A DNA stretch of 64,000 bases, taken from assembly GCA_047967505.1 (NCBI GenBank), contig CM106540.1; one strand, written 5' to 3'. Made by a program: the position numbers and the translations under genes. Each line of letters starts with the position of its first letter. Position 1 is the stretch's first letter. This stretch comes from Dipteris shenzhenensis. Taxonomy: Eukaryota > Polypodiophyta > Polypodiopsida > Gleicheniales. The notes beneath the pieces are model-generated. The model saw only the letters and a program-made list of their open reading frames with translations. It was not told where the DNA came from and searched no databases. This document shows, piece after piece, positions 22,803 through 35,090 of the stretch.

Positions 22803-23811
22803 GGGGGTGTCATGACAAAGGGTACATGCCCTAGCCGTGAGTCTGCAAAGGGGGAGCGCAATGATGCTCCTTGGATTTATTTTGAAGATTGATGCAGATG
22901 CCACACGGGCATTGCACACAGCCCACATTTATGCACTTGGAGTCCACACGGGATGGCCACATGGCTGCTTGCCTAAGGGCTACCTGTGGTCTGTCATATG
23001 GGCAACAAGTATGACTGCCATATGTGGCAGATGAACGCCCAGCCATGGAAGGCTGATGGCCTGCTTCATGGAGGTTTATGGGCTAGAGAAGGCCTATCTA
23101 GAAGACTTGGCCAAGGGCCAGATCTGATTGCGTAGGGGTTGGTTTACTGCAGGATGAGGGTCAGCCAATTGGTTGGCTTTGCAGTAGGTTTGCCCTCCCT
23201 CACCTATAACTAGGAGCCACTTTGTCTCACTGCCTCACCCATCCATCGAAGCCTGCCTTAGGCACATAGAGATGAGAGTGAGTTTGTAGCAATGATAGCA
23301 GTAGGTATCTTCACTCAGTTTGCTCAGTTTATGAAGCCATCTGGGGTTAGAAGTAGGCCAAGATGGAGCTTACTTGTGACAATTTTGTCCTTGACCAGTC
23401 CAAACCTTTGTGGAGCATGGTCATGCATTTTGGTTTGCCTATCTTGCTCTAGATATTCTTTGGTTTATATTATGTACTTGTGTGCACATGTTTGGAGTGA
23501 GATCTAAGCGTCAGTAAGGGCCTGTGGAAGTTGATATTTTGCTATGAGGATAGTGAGGTGCGATGCCCTATTCTCCTATTCTCCGATGGATGGGATCGAA
23601 GGGAACAGAAGGTTGAAGAAAGGAGAGGGCTCGAGAAGAGGATGAAGGGGCTGACAGCCCAATGTACCTTCACACCTCACTATGCATCCCTTGGTAGCAC
23701 GTCTTCTCTGATCTATGAACACCCTTTAGTCACCCAAGTTAATGGACACCTGAACAATCTCAAGCCAACCATTGCTCTGATACCACGTGAGAAGTGTAGT
23801 GGAAATGAACA

Positions 23812-23860
<49 letters not shown>

Positions 23861-24180
23861 ATGCCTCACACATACCACACTGGGAATCAGTGGAAAGAAC
23901 AAAAGAAATACAAGTTGGGTAGGTCAGGATGTTCGACTAGCCTGCAAGGTGGCCGACCCAACAGGCCTATATGCCTGATTCCCTCTAGCTAACAAAAGGT
24001 CTGCATACGTCCCTGGATAGAGGCGACCCTTTGAGCCTAGATAGTTGACTTGGCAACTAATGGGCCGACCCCTTATGGCCTCTATAAAGGCTATTGCACA
24101 GCTCCTATATGAAGGCTGTAGGCCTTGCCCCATGTCTACACTGTCCCTCTCCAAGATATTACACCTATTTCCCTAACATA
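22803..24180. other. LTR-like debris: possible 3' LTR start and an inverted primer site
   Basis: The satellite stops at about 22802, where AAGATGGGGG meets TGTCATGACAAAG. A purine run followed by TGTCA is how a plus-strand 3' LTR begins. At 23769-23783 the minus strand reads TGGTATCAGAGCAATGG, a copia-type primer site, so LTR sequence should lie to its right; a (GA)n run follows at 23815-23859. No complete LTR pair could be closed and no protein motif was found. Confidence 0.35.
23815..23859. repeat. (GA)n microsatellite
   Basis: About 22 uninterrupted GA units. Confidence 0.95.
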
Positions 24181-24360
24181 GGCTCTCCAAGAGAGCCTAT
24201 CCTACTCTACCCTCACAGGGTGTGGGCACACCCACAACACAGGCCTCCAGGAGAGCTTATCTTGCTCTACGCTCACAGGGGGCGGGCACACCCACAACAC
24301 AGGCCTCCAGGAGAGCCTATCTTGCTCTACGCTCACAAGGGGTAGGCACAGCCACAACAC
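24181..24360. repeat. 60-bp tandem repeat, three copies
   Basis: Units begin at 24181, 24241 and 24301 (AGGCCTCCAGGAGAGCCTAT form) and each ends CACAACAC. The second and third differ at few positions and the first is more diverged. A decayed fourth copy may extend to about 24415. The unit is GC-rich compared with its surroundings. Confidence 0.92.
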
Positions 24361-24419
24361 AAGCCTTCACTCATCTACCCTAGCCTCACTCACTGGGTGG
24401 GCACACCCAAAAGCAAGGC

Positions 24420-27100
24420 CCTCTCTCTCTAGGTGACATCATGAGATGTTGACTTCTAATAGATGGGCCACCCTTGTCAACATCATGGGCTTACTGTCAG
24501 CCCACAGTTAAGTTTGCTTATGGGGCTAGAAAGAGGCCTGCCATGGGGCCATACTTATTGCCCAATGGCAGATCAAAGACCAACACAAGCAGCACTAGAG
24601 AGTGGGAGCCTAATCCATTTATATACTTGGCCCCAGGTAAGTCGTAGCCACGGATGTTGCAGTAATGGTTCAACTCCAAACTCGTGAGCCCCCATATTAA
24701 ATCATTCAATATTGTTATCTTATATTATGTAGATTCAATAGGTCATAGGTGTTGAGTTTTTTTGGGTTTTTTTTTGGATCTACTAATATTATAGTTATTA
24801 TTTCTATATGAAATCAAAGAAGTGAAGCTTGTGGGCTGATTTTAATGGGTGGAGCATGTTTAAAGTTTCTACTATGTCGTAAAGCAACATGAATGACTTT
24901 AAGCCTACAGTTCTAACATTTTTTGTGCTTGATGTAAATTGTGTCTCCTACATTTTTTTGAGGAACAAGACTTGGTAACTGGCAATGTGGTCATTCAAAC
25001 CAAGAATGGACTCAGATTTTGATGAAATTTTCGTGCGAAATGAGAAACAGGATGGATTGCTATGTTTACAATATAGTATATATGTATGGATTATTGCATA
25101 AGCTGTCTCAAAGCTACAAAGTGAAGGCACTTAAGGCATCTAATAGATGGTTTGTAGAAAAAGATCTATATTTTGTATAAATACCTCCAATTTGTGGGCT
25201 ATTGAAACACGTTTTATGTTTATCTTTTGTGAATTTATGAATGTGCATGAATTATCTCTTATGGTATTCCTTACTGCAATGTTTTTGGAAACTGTGGGAA
25301 CAAATGTTTATGCTCTTGTGCTACCAATTATGCTGTACCTAAAAATTGTGAGAATGTATGGGCTACATTTGCAAGCATCCACTGTTGGTTACCAACCAAT
25401 GCAGAATTGTATGCAGGTTAATGTGGACTAGGCTAACCAATAGGCTTTGTCCTTCTTGTGGTCTAGTTGACACCATTGACAAACAAGTTCTAGAGACCAT
25501 TGAAAAGACATTGGAGATTATATGGTCACCTTGTAATCCCCCATATGAGGAGAGCATGGGGGAGGTGGATGAGGGTAGAATTGGGCTGCCACATGGGAAG
25601 CACATTGGTTGTCATGTGGGCAGCAAACAAATATTAAAAAGACAAGAAAAGGATGGGCAGCATATAGGGTATCATGTGGGCAGCACATCTAGGGAATTAC
25701 ATGCCAAGGTAGGGTCTCCTTGGTGGACAAAAATGTACAAAATATCCACGTGTTAATTAGCAGTAGTTCATCATATTTAGAGTGGATTGGAGGCTTGGAA
25801 CATGGCATTAGCATCCCAAGATGTTGTAGGGAGTGTACGGAATGCTAGTGCAAGTATATAGGTACGTACAGAGGTTTGCAAGAGGCTACAAGGACTTGGA
25901 GGTAGAGGTTATAGAAGCTAGACAGATCCAAAATAGAGGTAGAATACCTGGAGCAAAGAAACGACTTGTTTTGCATGGGATTTTGGCAATTAATAGAGCC
26001 AGAAAAGATTGACCAACACCATATAGGGCCTAGGCTAGTGTGATTGGATTGAGGTGCTAGAACAAATTTGGAACAGAGGCATAATAACTAGAGCAAAGAA
26101 ACAGCTTGTTTGCATGTGATTATTGCCAGTAATGGAGCTAGAAAGGTGTTTATGGGGACCATATAGGGCTTGGGCTAGTTGGACTGAGGTGTGACAAGAA
26201 GGAAATTTTATTTTTCTTTATTCTTAGTATACTTCATTAAAAGCTAATTACAAGCTAGCTTCTTAGATCTCAAATTACTAACATAATAATAATGAATTTA
26301 TTCTATTATCTCAAGTGTAGAATGTCTTTTATAATGTTAATTCAAGATATTAAATCATAAATTAGGATCTTGAAGACTCATGGGCATGAAAATTGATCTT
26401 TTAGGAAAATTTCCATGGTTAAAAAAAAAAAGAGAGCTTACATGGTAGCAGAGGAGAAGCTAAGAATTACCAAGATTGTTAGAGAGGAGTTTGCTTGCCC
26501 ACAATGTTGGTGGATATATATGCAAAGTGTTTGATGAATGTCGAGCTCAAAATGTGCTCTCCTAGCTTGATTGATGTGTTTTCTATCTTGTAGAGTTGTT
26601 GATATTGCTTGCTTGCACATGAAAAGGACATAAAGGAGCACTCCATAGATCTAGATCATCCAAATTTAAGATCTCATACATTTGATGCAGCATACTTGTA
26701 TGCGATGCTTTGGTATTGATCCTATGTTAGGAGGAAAATGTATGCTTACATGATGTCAGAGATATCAGTGATGTTCATATGTTATTTTTTATGTATTAGA
26801 GTGTAGCTCTAGTATATGATGATTTTTATGATGAGGAGTGCCTTCTATATTATTTTTTAAGGAGAGGATCCATGTGCCTTCCAAAAGCTATGCCACATGG
26901 AGACGTTTCCAAGCTCGGTGAAGCTCCTTGGAGGTTTGGTAGAGGCTCGAAAAGAGGAAGAGGACTTAGGAGGTTCGTGGAGTCAAGAGAGGTTGAGTGT
27001 CATGATGATGATCTCGGGAAAGGGGGGCTAGCGCCATGGTTGCTGTAGTGCAATGTGCAGATCTAGGGTAGATGCAGATGCAGACACAAAATGGCTCGCC
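24420..27100. other. Long stretch without a recognised gene
   Basis: AT-rich with scattered short open frames. Around 25560-25700 the words CATGTGGGCAGCA and GTATCATGTGGGCAGCACAT recur a few times. A run of ten A lies at about 26420. I see no domain, RNA gene or element terminus. Confidence 0.4.
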
Positions 27101-27109
27101 ATGGTGCGT

Positions 27110-27545
27110 AGTAGTGTTTGCAGCCTTCTTCCTTTGTCTCATCTTCCTCAGCTCGCCGACATTGGCTACGCCTAACATAGCCGATTCAAAGGTCCCCAAG
27201 TTGCCCATAATCTTCATACTCGACTTTAGCTCCAAGAAGTTGTTCATGGAATTATGCAACGATGGTGCCTCCCATTGCTTGAGATGATGCAACAGTCCCA
27301 GCTCTGCTGGTATAGAATCGTAGCCATAGGTAGACACCGGCAGCAAAGCTTCCATATCTTGGCTATGTTGGTGGTACAGATCCTTGACCTTGTCCATGAA
27401 TTTAGGCTCCCCTGTGATGTCCAAATAGTCGATACCGAACTCCACATAGGCTGTGACTATTGGTTCTCCATAGAGGCGGTAAGGTCGGATCAAATTTACA
27501 TTTGGGCCTTTTTTCTTGCTTGGTTTGTGATGTACATTCACTCTG
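27110..27545 (-). pseudogene. Saccharopine dehydrogenase-like oxidoreductase pseudogene fragment
   Basis: The minus strand reads PYRLYGEPIVTAYVEFGID, then YLDITGEPKFMDKV, YGYDSIPAELGLLHHLKQW, and GNLGTFESAMLGVANVGEL. These are the consecutive conserved blocks of the plant/animal saccharopine dehydrogenase-like oxidoreductase family, whose usual core reads close to GPYRLYGEPVV and GFDSIPAELG. About 125 residues match without an intron. The Rossmann nucleotide-binding N-terminus is not visible upstream, the family Cys-Val-Gly before PYRLYG is lost, and downstream of LRKMRQRKKAA the similarity ends although the frame stays open to 26966. A truncated, probably retrocopied or transposon-carried fragment. 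Confidence 0.7.
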
Positions 27546-27856
27546 CTCTTGATTTAAGCTTCTCGGCACGTTTTTTGTCCATCTTCTACAGTTTTTTTGC
27601 TTCTGCCATGCCGAAGAACAAAGGAAATGGAGGCCCCTATGCAACTGAGTAGAAGCCGGGTCTGACTGCAGAGGTCTCGCAAGGGTCATCGACATTGGCT
27701 TGAATGAGGGGCAAGGATGGGGGTGGATGGGGAGCCGCAGCCCATTCGAGAGCTACAGTGAGCTTGGATGTAGATTGTCTAGTGAGGGCGATGCATCAAG
27801 GGAGGCCATAATATCGTGTGAATCCAAAAGCGCCCAAGATCATCACATCTAGCCAT

Positions 27857-27859
<3 letters not shown>

Positions 27860-27911
<52 letters not shown>

Positions 27912-27978
27912 AGATAAATATGTATATGTGTGTGTGTATATACATATACATATACATATACATACATACATACATAAA
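27860..27978. repeat. Compound microsatellite (GA)n-(G)n-(TG/TA)n-(CATA)n
   Basis: About 21 GA units, a run of nine G, then TGTGTGTG and ATACATATACAT-type repeats ending with four CATA units. Confidence 0.95.
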
Positions 27979-27989
27979 GGCAGCCTTAA

Positions 27990-29878
27990 CATATGTATTC
28001 ATCCTAACATATTTGTAGGTTTCCTGAAATAAGGCTTGAGATGACATCAAATATTGGAAGAGGCCATTGATGGGAAAAAAGAAAAATAAATTTTTCATCA
28101 TCATTGTGGCCATTTGGGCTATCTTAGGTTCAAGATTACTATGGCACGCTAACCTCACTTTTAAGCACTATAAGTTGGAGGAAATGGCCTTATTTTTAAG
28201 TTAGAATTCATATCTGAGGGTAAAATGGAGATAGAAACGTGTTAAAGGCATGAGAGCGAGTACTTCGGTAATTGAGAGTCTATACAAAGGCATCATTTCT
28301 CCAGAAAAGAGAGCTTAACATGTCAACCATTTCATCATTTCTCTATGACCAATATTCAATCCTGAGGTGGATAATATTGGGGGGTACTTATCTCCCTACT
28401 CATGATCACCCCTTTACTAGCCCATCTACCCTATGTAAAACTAGAAACTGTGACAAGTTCGAGTAGGGGTGGCCTTGAAAAGAGTTTGTTTATTCCTTTT
28501 GCAGAAATTGGTATGTGAGAATGGACATCTATAAATCAGATAGGGGTAGTTGTGGCTTAGGCCATAAAGCCAGCAAGATGAACATCCGGGCATGTGCAAA
28601 AAAGTGTTGAGGACAATCATGGGATGGATCAATAGGTTGCAATGATACCATGTTAGATTTGGGACAAATGTTGAAAGGAAAGCCAAGAAATTGAAGAAAT
28701 GGACATGATAGAGATACAGACAAAGAAGATTATATTGATTGATCATTTTGCCACATGAATAGTTACATATTTTTGAAGAAGAGTGGTTATATAACCAGTT
28801 ATTTAGGTCACCCATTATGTCTGAATGTATCTATGGTGTGAGGACTTTATGCCTTTTCAATGAAGCATGCAAACTTTGCAAATGTGATCTTTTGGAGATC
28901 TTTGCCACAAAATAATGCTCTTTGAAATTGCTTAAAATTGCGTTGCTCTAACAATGCATACTAGATTTTCTCCTCTCCCTGGTGATGCAACATGCTATAG
29001 CGGTCTTTAAGTGTTGTTTGAATTTTAATTTTGGTGGGCAATCTTGATGAATTTCATGAGAGAAAGACATCTTTCTTGTTATAGTCGAATAGTGGTCACA
29101 TGGGATTGGACATTGGAGGGACATTGCAATAATGATTTACATGATCTCATACATTAGGGAAAAAGGGAGCTCATTTTGGGGCCCTATAAGAAATTCACTA
29201 TTTTTTGATTTATTTCTCTCCTAAAAGACCTCAAAAATAGTAAAATACGAAAACGTGGCTCAAAACTGTCAGTAAGGACTACAGAACTATCAATTTAGAA
29301 AGGAATCAGATAATCTTTTGTCTGACTAACATGATTTTGCATTAAATATCTCCTTAGATTTTTTTTTGTCCAAAGATTCTGCATCTCTTTTGCTGACGTG
29401 TGCAGGCCTTTCATAAAGAATCCATCACTGAACTTAGTGATTGCAAGTTTTCAAAATATTCACATGGATACTGCCACACTTCCACGATTCATGTTACAAA
29501 ACGACTATGAGATTGACAAGCAAACTTCACAACCTCAGAAGCGCGAAAAATGGCCGATACTAGTGAGTCACTATCTCAGAAGAAGTGATTACACCATCTT
29601 CACATCGACTTAGAAGAACAATATGCTCCAGCACAAAAAAGATGAAAGGATACGGTGCTGAATGCTCAACAACGGGAAAATATGAGAAGAGAAGGGCTTC
29701 AACATATTGACTTATGGTGCGATGGAAGCATATATCCAAAATGTCAAGTAAAAAACTCTACACCTCCATTTGTCAATCCCACCACATTACTGAGGTTTGC
29801 TGGTGATGGACAAAATGGACTTCTTGGTTATATTTCAGTGTAGTCTGCATTTGCAAAAATGTATAAAATGATGTACCT
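27990..29878. other. Stretch without a recognised gene
   Basis: Several short open frames (for example 28815-28441 minus, 29398-29613 plus) with no family resemblance. The plus-strand sequence 29400-29850 is fairly open and could be decayed coding sequence, but it shows no motif I can name. Confidence 0.35.
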
Positions 29879-29879
29879 A

Positions 29880-31555
29880 CAAGAAAAGGGGGCCAAGATA
29901 CAGGAGAAAGAGGAAAGAGAGATTGGAAAAGAGGAAAGAGGGAAAGAGAGAAGAAGAGGGAAAGGAGAAAGAGGAAAAGAGAGATTGGGAAAGAGGAAAG
30001 AGGGAAAGAGAGAAGAAGAGGAAAGGAGAAAGAGGAAAAAAAGAGAGAAGAAGAGGGAAAAAGAGAGAAGAAGAGGAAAAGGAAAGAGGAAAAAAGAGAC
30101 ATATGCTCATGCTTATGCATGAGCATATGTCTACTTCTCTTATGCTCATGCATAAGCATAAGCATGAGCATATGTCTCCTTCTCTTATGCTCATGCTTAT
30201 GCTTGAGCATAAGCATAAGCATATGCTCATGCTTATGCTTATGCATGAGCATAAGAGAAGGGGGAAAGAGAGAATAAGAGGGAAAGGAAAGAGGGAAAAG
30301 AGGGGGAAAAGAGGAGAAGAGAGAAGAAGAGGGAAAGGAAGGAGAGATTGGAAAAGAGGAAAGAAGGAGAGAAAGAGAGAAGAAGAGGGAAAGAGAAAAG
30401 AGGAAAAAAGAGACATATGCTCATGCTTATGCATGAGCATATGTCTACTTCTCTTGTGCTCATGCATAAGCATAAGCATGAGCATATGTCTCTGTCTCTT
30501 ATGCTTATGCTTATGCATAAGAGGAGTCTTATGCATAAGCATAAGAGACGGAGACATATGCTCATGCTTATGCTTATGCATGAGTATAAGAACATGAGCA
30601 TGAAAGAGGGAAAAGAGGGGGAAAAGAGTAGAAGAGAGAAGAAGAGGGAAAGGAAGGAGAAATTGGAAAAGAGGAAAGAGGGAGAGAAAGAGAGAAGAAG
30701 AGGGAAAGAGAAAAGAGGAAAAAAGAAACATATGCTCATGCTTATGCATGAGCATATGTCTACTTCTCTTATGCTCATGCATAAGCATAAGCATGAGCAT
30801 ATGTCTCCTTCTCTTATGCTCATGCTTATGCTTAAGCATAAGCATAAGCATATGCTCATGCTTATGCTTATGCATGAGCATAAGAGAAGGGGAAAAGAGA
30901 GAAGAAGAGAGAAAGGAAGGAGGGAAAAGAGGGGGAAAAGAGGAGAAGAGAGGGAAAGGAAGGAGAGATTGGAAAAGAGGAAAGAGGGAGAGAAAGAGAG
31001 AAGAAGAGGGAAAGAGAAAAGAGGAAAAAAGAGACATATGCTCATGCTTATGCATGAGCATATGTCTACTTCTCTTATGCTCATGCATAAGCATAAGCAT
31101 GAGCATATGTCTCCGTCTCTTATGCTCATGCTTATGCTTATGCATAAGAGGAGTCTTATGCTTAAGCAGACTCCTCTTATGCATAAGCATAAGCATGAGC
31201 ATAAGAGACGGAGACATATGCTTAAGCATAAGACTCCTCTTATGCATAAGCATAAGCATGAGCATAAGAGACGGAGACATATGCTCATGCTTATGCTTAT
31301 GCATGAGCATAAGAACATGAGCATGAAAGAGTAAAAAGAGGAGAAGAGAGAAGAAGAGGGAAAGAAAGGAGATTGGAAAAGAGGAAAGAGGGAGAGAAAG
31401 AGAGAAGAAGAGGGAAAGAGAAAAGAGGAAAAAAGAGACATATGCTCATGCTTATGCATGAGCATATGTCTACTTCTCTTATGCTCATGCATAAGCATAA
31501 GCATGAGCATATGTCTCCTTCTCTTATGCTCATGCTTGAAAGGAGGAGATTGAGG
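29880..31555. repeat. Complex tandem array of polypurine tracts and ATGCTC/ATGCTT palindromes
   Basis: Two components alternate. One is a 100-200-bp tract that is almost pure A/G on the plus strand (GGAAAGAGGGAGAGAAAGAG type). The other is a 100-300-bp block built from ATGCTC, ATGCTT, ATGCAT and their complements. The block start, GACATATGCTCATGC-TTAT with its complement arm, appears at 30098, 30412, 30727 (variant), 31033 and 31437, so units are 306-315 bp, with one of 404 bp enlarged by TAAGAGGAGTCTTATGC modules at 31145-31260. Long open frames on both strands (up to 477 codons) result from the absence of stop trinucleotides in this vocabulary. Confidence 0.93.
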
Positions 31556-31559
31556 AGAC

Positions 31560-31940
31560 AAGGAGAAAGAGAAGGAAGAGAAATACAAAAAAGACTAGAA
31601 GAGGTGAGTCTTTTTTCTTTCTTGAAATCTCGTTTTTTATTTCAATCCTTTGAAAACAAGCATGAAAACTAGTTTATAGGTTTAGCAATACAAGGAGAAG
31701 CACTCACAAAACTAAAGCTAACAAACAAATAACCTACATTGTTGAAACAAACTCACCTCTTGAAGAACTTCCTTTCAAGAAACCAAAGAGGGAAAGGGGT
31801 AGAGAGGGAGTACAAGAGCTAGGAGAAGGGTGAGGAGTGGAGAATAGAGTGGGAGGTTGTCAGAAATAGGTGGGAGGTCGTCGAAAATAGGTGGGAGGAG
31901 AGATTGCCTTGGTTACTTAAAAGATTAGAGAGATTGCTAA
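31560..31940. other. Purine-rich spacer before the CACTA element
   Basis: Continues A/G-rich. It contains GTGGGAGGTCGTCGAAAATA and a close second copy near 31855-31900. No gene is seen. Confidence 0.4.
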
Positions 31941-31982
31941 AGAAAGCACCGTGCGACGCGAGTTTCGGGTTTTAACCCATAG

Positions 31983-32086
31983 TGTCGCTATATAGCGATG
32001 TGTTTCCGTTGCTATATAGCGACATTTTTAATTAAAAATGTCGTTATATAGCGATGGAACAGAGCAAAAAGTCGCTATATAGTGAC
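31983..32086. repeat. Left subterminal palindrome array of the CACTA element
   Basis: Copies of GTCGCTATATAGCGAC at 31983-31998, 32008-32023, 32040-32055 and 32071-32086 with one or two changes each. Between the second and third lies a perfect 22-bp palindrome (32021-32042, centred on AATT). Confidence 0.9.
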
Positions 32087-32191
32087 GCTTTAAGTCACTT
32101 TTTGTTCTAACTTGAAGGGAAGCTCATAGATGCTATTTTATAACTGTTAATATATTTTCTTGCAACTTATGTTGTGATTTTATAAGTGTAG

Positions 32192-34362
32192 ATGGAAGGG
32201 ATGAGTGAAAGCTCGTCTGATGATGCGCCAATGCTCGAGAGCACGAAGTGGCTTACGAAGAGGTTATACTGTCAATGCACTCATTGCAAGCGAGAAGTAC
32301 GACATCAACGTCATATTATCATGCGCCACTTGCAAATGTATGGGGAGGAGCCCGAACCAGTACCCACCGTTGGTGTTGCACGTGTTGATGGACCATCGGT
32401 AAGTCAAAGCTATTTAAGTTCGCAGTGTTATTGGATACCAGGAAATACAAGATCTTATATTTACACAAAATCTTAAAACAGGATGAGGAGGGTGACGAGG
32501 GTACGCATATACCTTCACACTTTGAGCAAGACTATAGTCTCCCGGATGATGACGAGGGTATGGTCGACATGATGGATTCCATTTTTAGGGACACTACATC
32601 CCATGTATACGTGATGTCAGAGTCTGAGGTCAAAATGCGAGAGTTTCAATCAACACAATTGTACGAGGGTGCTAGGATGTCTAAACTATGTGCTTGTCTC
32701 TCAATCTTGAATTTGCAAGTAAAGTATGGGTGGTCGGATACAAGTGTCTCGGCCTTAATGAGGTTAGCTCTTGCATTAATTTGACTCATTATTTGGATAT
32801 TGTTTGTTTTGAGAATCATCATGTTTGTTTTGAGAATCATCATTTGGATAGTGTATACCGAATCATCATTGTTCGAAGCCTATGTATGTTTGAATTGTCA
32901 TAGGTTGCTCCAGAAGATGTTGCCTGCACCAAATACCATGCCCGCATCAAGAGATGAAGCGAAAAAGATGCTAACAATGGTGGGTATGGATTATGATACC
33001 ATCCATGCTTGCCGTAATGATTGTATTCTCTTTCGTCGTGAGCATGGAGATTTGGCTAGTTGTCCAAAGTGTGGGGAACAACGATATAGAGATGACTTGC
33101 AGGGTGAGCGGATACCGGTAAAGGTCTTGAGACACTTTCCCATCATTGCAAGAATACAACACATGTTCCGATGCAAATCCATAGCGGAGTTAATGACATG
33201 GCATGCATCTCATCGGTCCACTGATGACACATTGAGGATTCCCGCAGATTGTGCAGCTTGGAAGCACATAGATAATTAGTGGCCGGACTTTGCGAGGGAG
33301 CCACGCAACTTACATCTTGGGCTCGCCATGGACGGCGTGAATCCTTTCGGGTTACGCTCGACATCTTGGTCGACATGGCCCATAGTCGTGGTGAATTACA
33401 ATATCCCACCATGGCTAACAATAAAAAAGGGACACCTCATGCTTGCGCTACTTGTGCTAGGAAAGTACAAGGCAAAAAATATGGACGTGTACATGGCACC
33501 TTTGATAGAGGAGTTACAGATATTATGGAGAGAAGTGCAGGTCTTTGATATTTCTAGAGCTCCTAGACATACCAATGATATTTTGGTCAGGGGTATCTTG
33601 ATGTGGACCATGCATGACTACCCAGGATATGGAGAGTGCATAGGTACGTGGTTGTGTCTTTACATGTATAATGAGGGATTATGCTTTTATGACTCTCTTT
33701 CGCATGCATGTCTTATACTAACACATTCATGCACGCGTGCAGGACTTGTTACAAGTGGGTACCATGCTTGTCCTGCTTGTGGACCGGCTCTAAAATCGCT
33801 TGCATGCTACTCCAAACATATGAGGAAAAATGTTTATGAAGGTCATGCTCGATACCTTCCGCTCGACCATCTCGCATGTGGAGGTCAGCTTGATCCACCA
33901 CCATCATATTTGAAGGCAAGTGGCTGGATTCAAGCTTGGAGGGCGAATGGAGAGGAACCTCCTCCTAGTATGAAGAGGCTATCGATCTTTCACGAGCTTC
34001 CTTATTGGGGTCAGTTACAAATCAATCATCTCTTGGATCCCATGCATATCTTCAAGAATGTGGGGGCTACTATTTGGACACACTTGGTTGGTTCCAAAGA
34101 CTCGAGAGGAGTGCGAGAAGACTTGCATGCTATGAATAGGATGTCTCGTTTGTGGCCCTAAGTGCATGCTTTGGGAAAATTTTTCCTCCCGAAAGCAACA
34201 TGGATCCTCTCTACGAGGGAGGAGGCAGCAGTCAAGGTAGACATTGCTTCTTTTCAAACATCGACAGGATACATGCATTGCTTGAAAGGAGCATTTTCAA
34301 AGGACAATAAGCTTAGTGGGCTCAAGTCCCATGATTGGCACAAGGTCTTACAGGTATTCTAA
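32192..34362 (+). CDS. CACTA tnp2-type transposase (N-terminal and catalytic part), two nonsense codons
   Basis: Multi-exon reading. Exon 1 32192-32399 (Met start, Cys-rich CQCTHCKREV block resembling the transposase-associated domain) ends at donor GTAAGT; exon 2 starts after AAAACAG at 32482 and ends before GTTAGC near 32762. After an acceptor ATAG near 32903 comes LLQKMLPAPNTMP, then IHACRNDCILFRREH and CPKCGEQRYRDD, typical of tnp2. The catalytic region reads LGLAMDGVNPFG and later LLDPMHIFKNV. An apparent intron lies at about 33641-33741 (GTACGT...GTGCAG) before YHACPACG. In-frame TAG at 33277 and TAA at 34159 interrupt an otherwise open frame. The protein would cut and join the element ends in the nucleus. 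Confidence 0.82.
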
Positions 34363-34454
34363 GTAGAATTAGTGTACCGATAATCATGATGCGTTAGCAT
34401 AATTATGATTATGTTATATGGTTGACATGACTTCTTTGTTGCTTTGATAGTTCA

Positions 34455-35090
34455 TCCTCCCAATTAAAATAAAAGGGTGCTATATTCAAGATCTGTGGTA
34501 TTGTGAGGTATGCTTACTACTCGCTTACTATCAAATCGCATTGATTGCATTTTCTTCAATTTAAGTTGATTAATCTCTATAGACTGATTATGAAAATATC
34601 TTACATGGATATGTGAAATAGGTGGATATCTCAAAAAGAGATCTCCATATCGAGCATCGAGAAGGCTAGGGTGGAATCCATCGAAGCCGTATGCTTGCTT
34701 GAGAAGCACTTTCCCTCGAGCATTATGACAACTCAAGTCCACTTGCTTGTGCACATAGTTGATGAGGTGGTTATGGCAGGTACCATTCGTAGTCGATGGA
34801 TGTTTTTTCTCGAGCGGTTTATGAAAACTTTAAAGGGATTTGTAAGAGAAAGAGCAAGACCAGGAGCAAGCATGGCAAAGGGATGGCTTGTGCAAGAGTC
34901 ATTAGTATATATCACAGAGTTTCTTGCATCCATGGATCCCGATATGCCGCAAGCTTGGCATAACAAGGAGGATGATCGCATCATTGGCGAGGTTCCCCAA
35001 GGAAAAGGGATTGAAAGAAAGATAAGTGAAGAGCAAATGGAGAAATTCAATAAGTTTTGTATCCTCAATAGCCCTGAGATGCAGAAGTGA
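34455..35090 (+). CDS. CACTA transposase C-terminal DUF4218-like part
   Basis: Continues the transposase after an intron (donor after HDWHKVLQ at about 34354, acceptor GATAG at 34450). It shows FILPIK at the exon start, then VCLLEKHFPSSIMTTQVHLL, RSRWMFFLERFMKTLKGFV and GWLVQESLVYITEFL. These are the blocks of the domain of unknown function 4218 that follows tnp2 in plant CACTA elements. It ends at a TGA at 35088, about where a further intron could lie. Confidence 0.75.

Noticed and set aside
23769-24700. Complete LTR retrotransposon between 22.8 and 24.7 kb
   Set aside because: A primer site and an LTR-like start exist, but in opposite orientations, with no matching repeat pair and no protein motif.
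29877-31588. Open frames of 328-477 codons made of repeated His, Lys, Met, Leu and Glu words on both strands
   Set aside because: They are the translation of a low-complexity tandem array that lacks stop trinucleotides in several frames at once; no unique sequence, start context or family resemblance.
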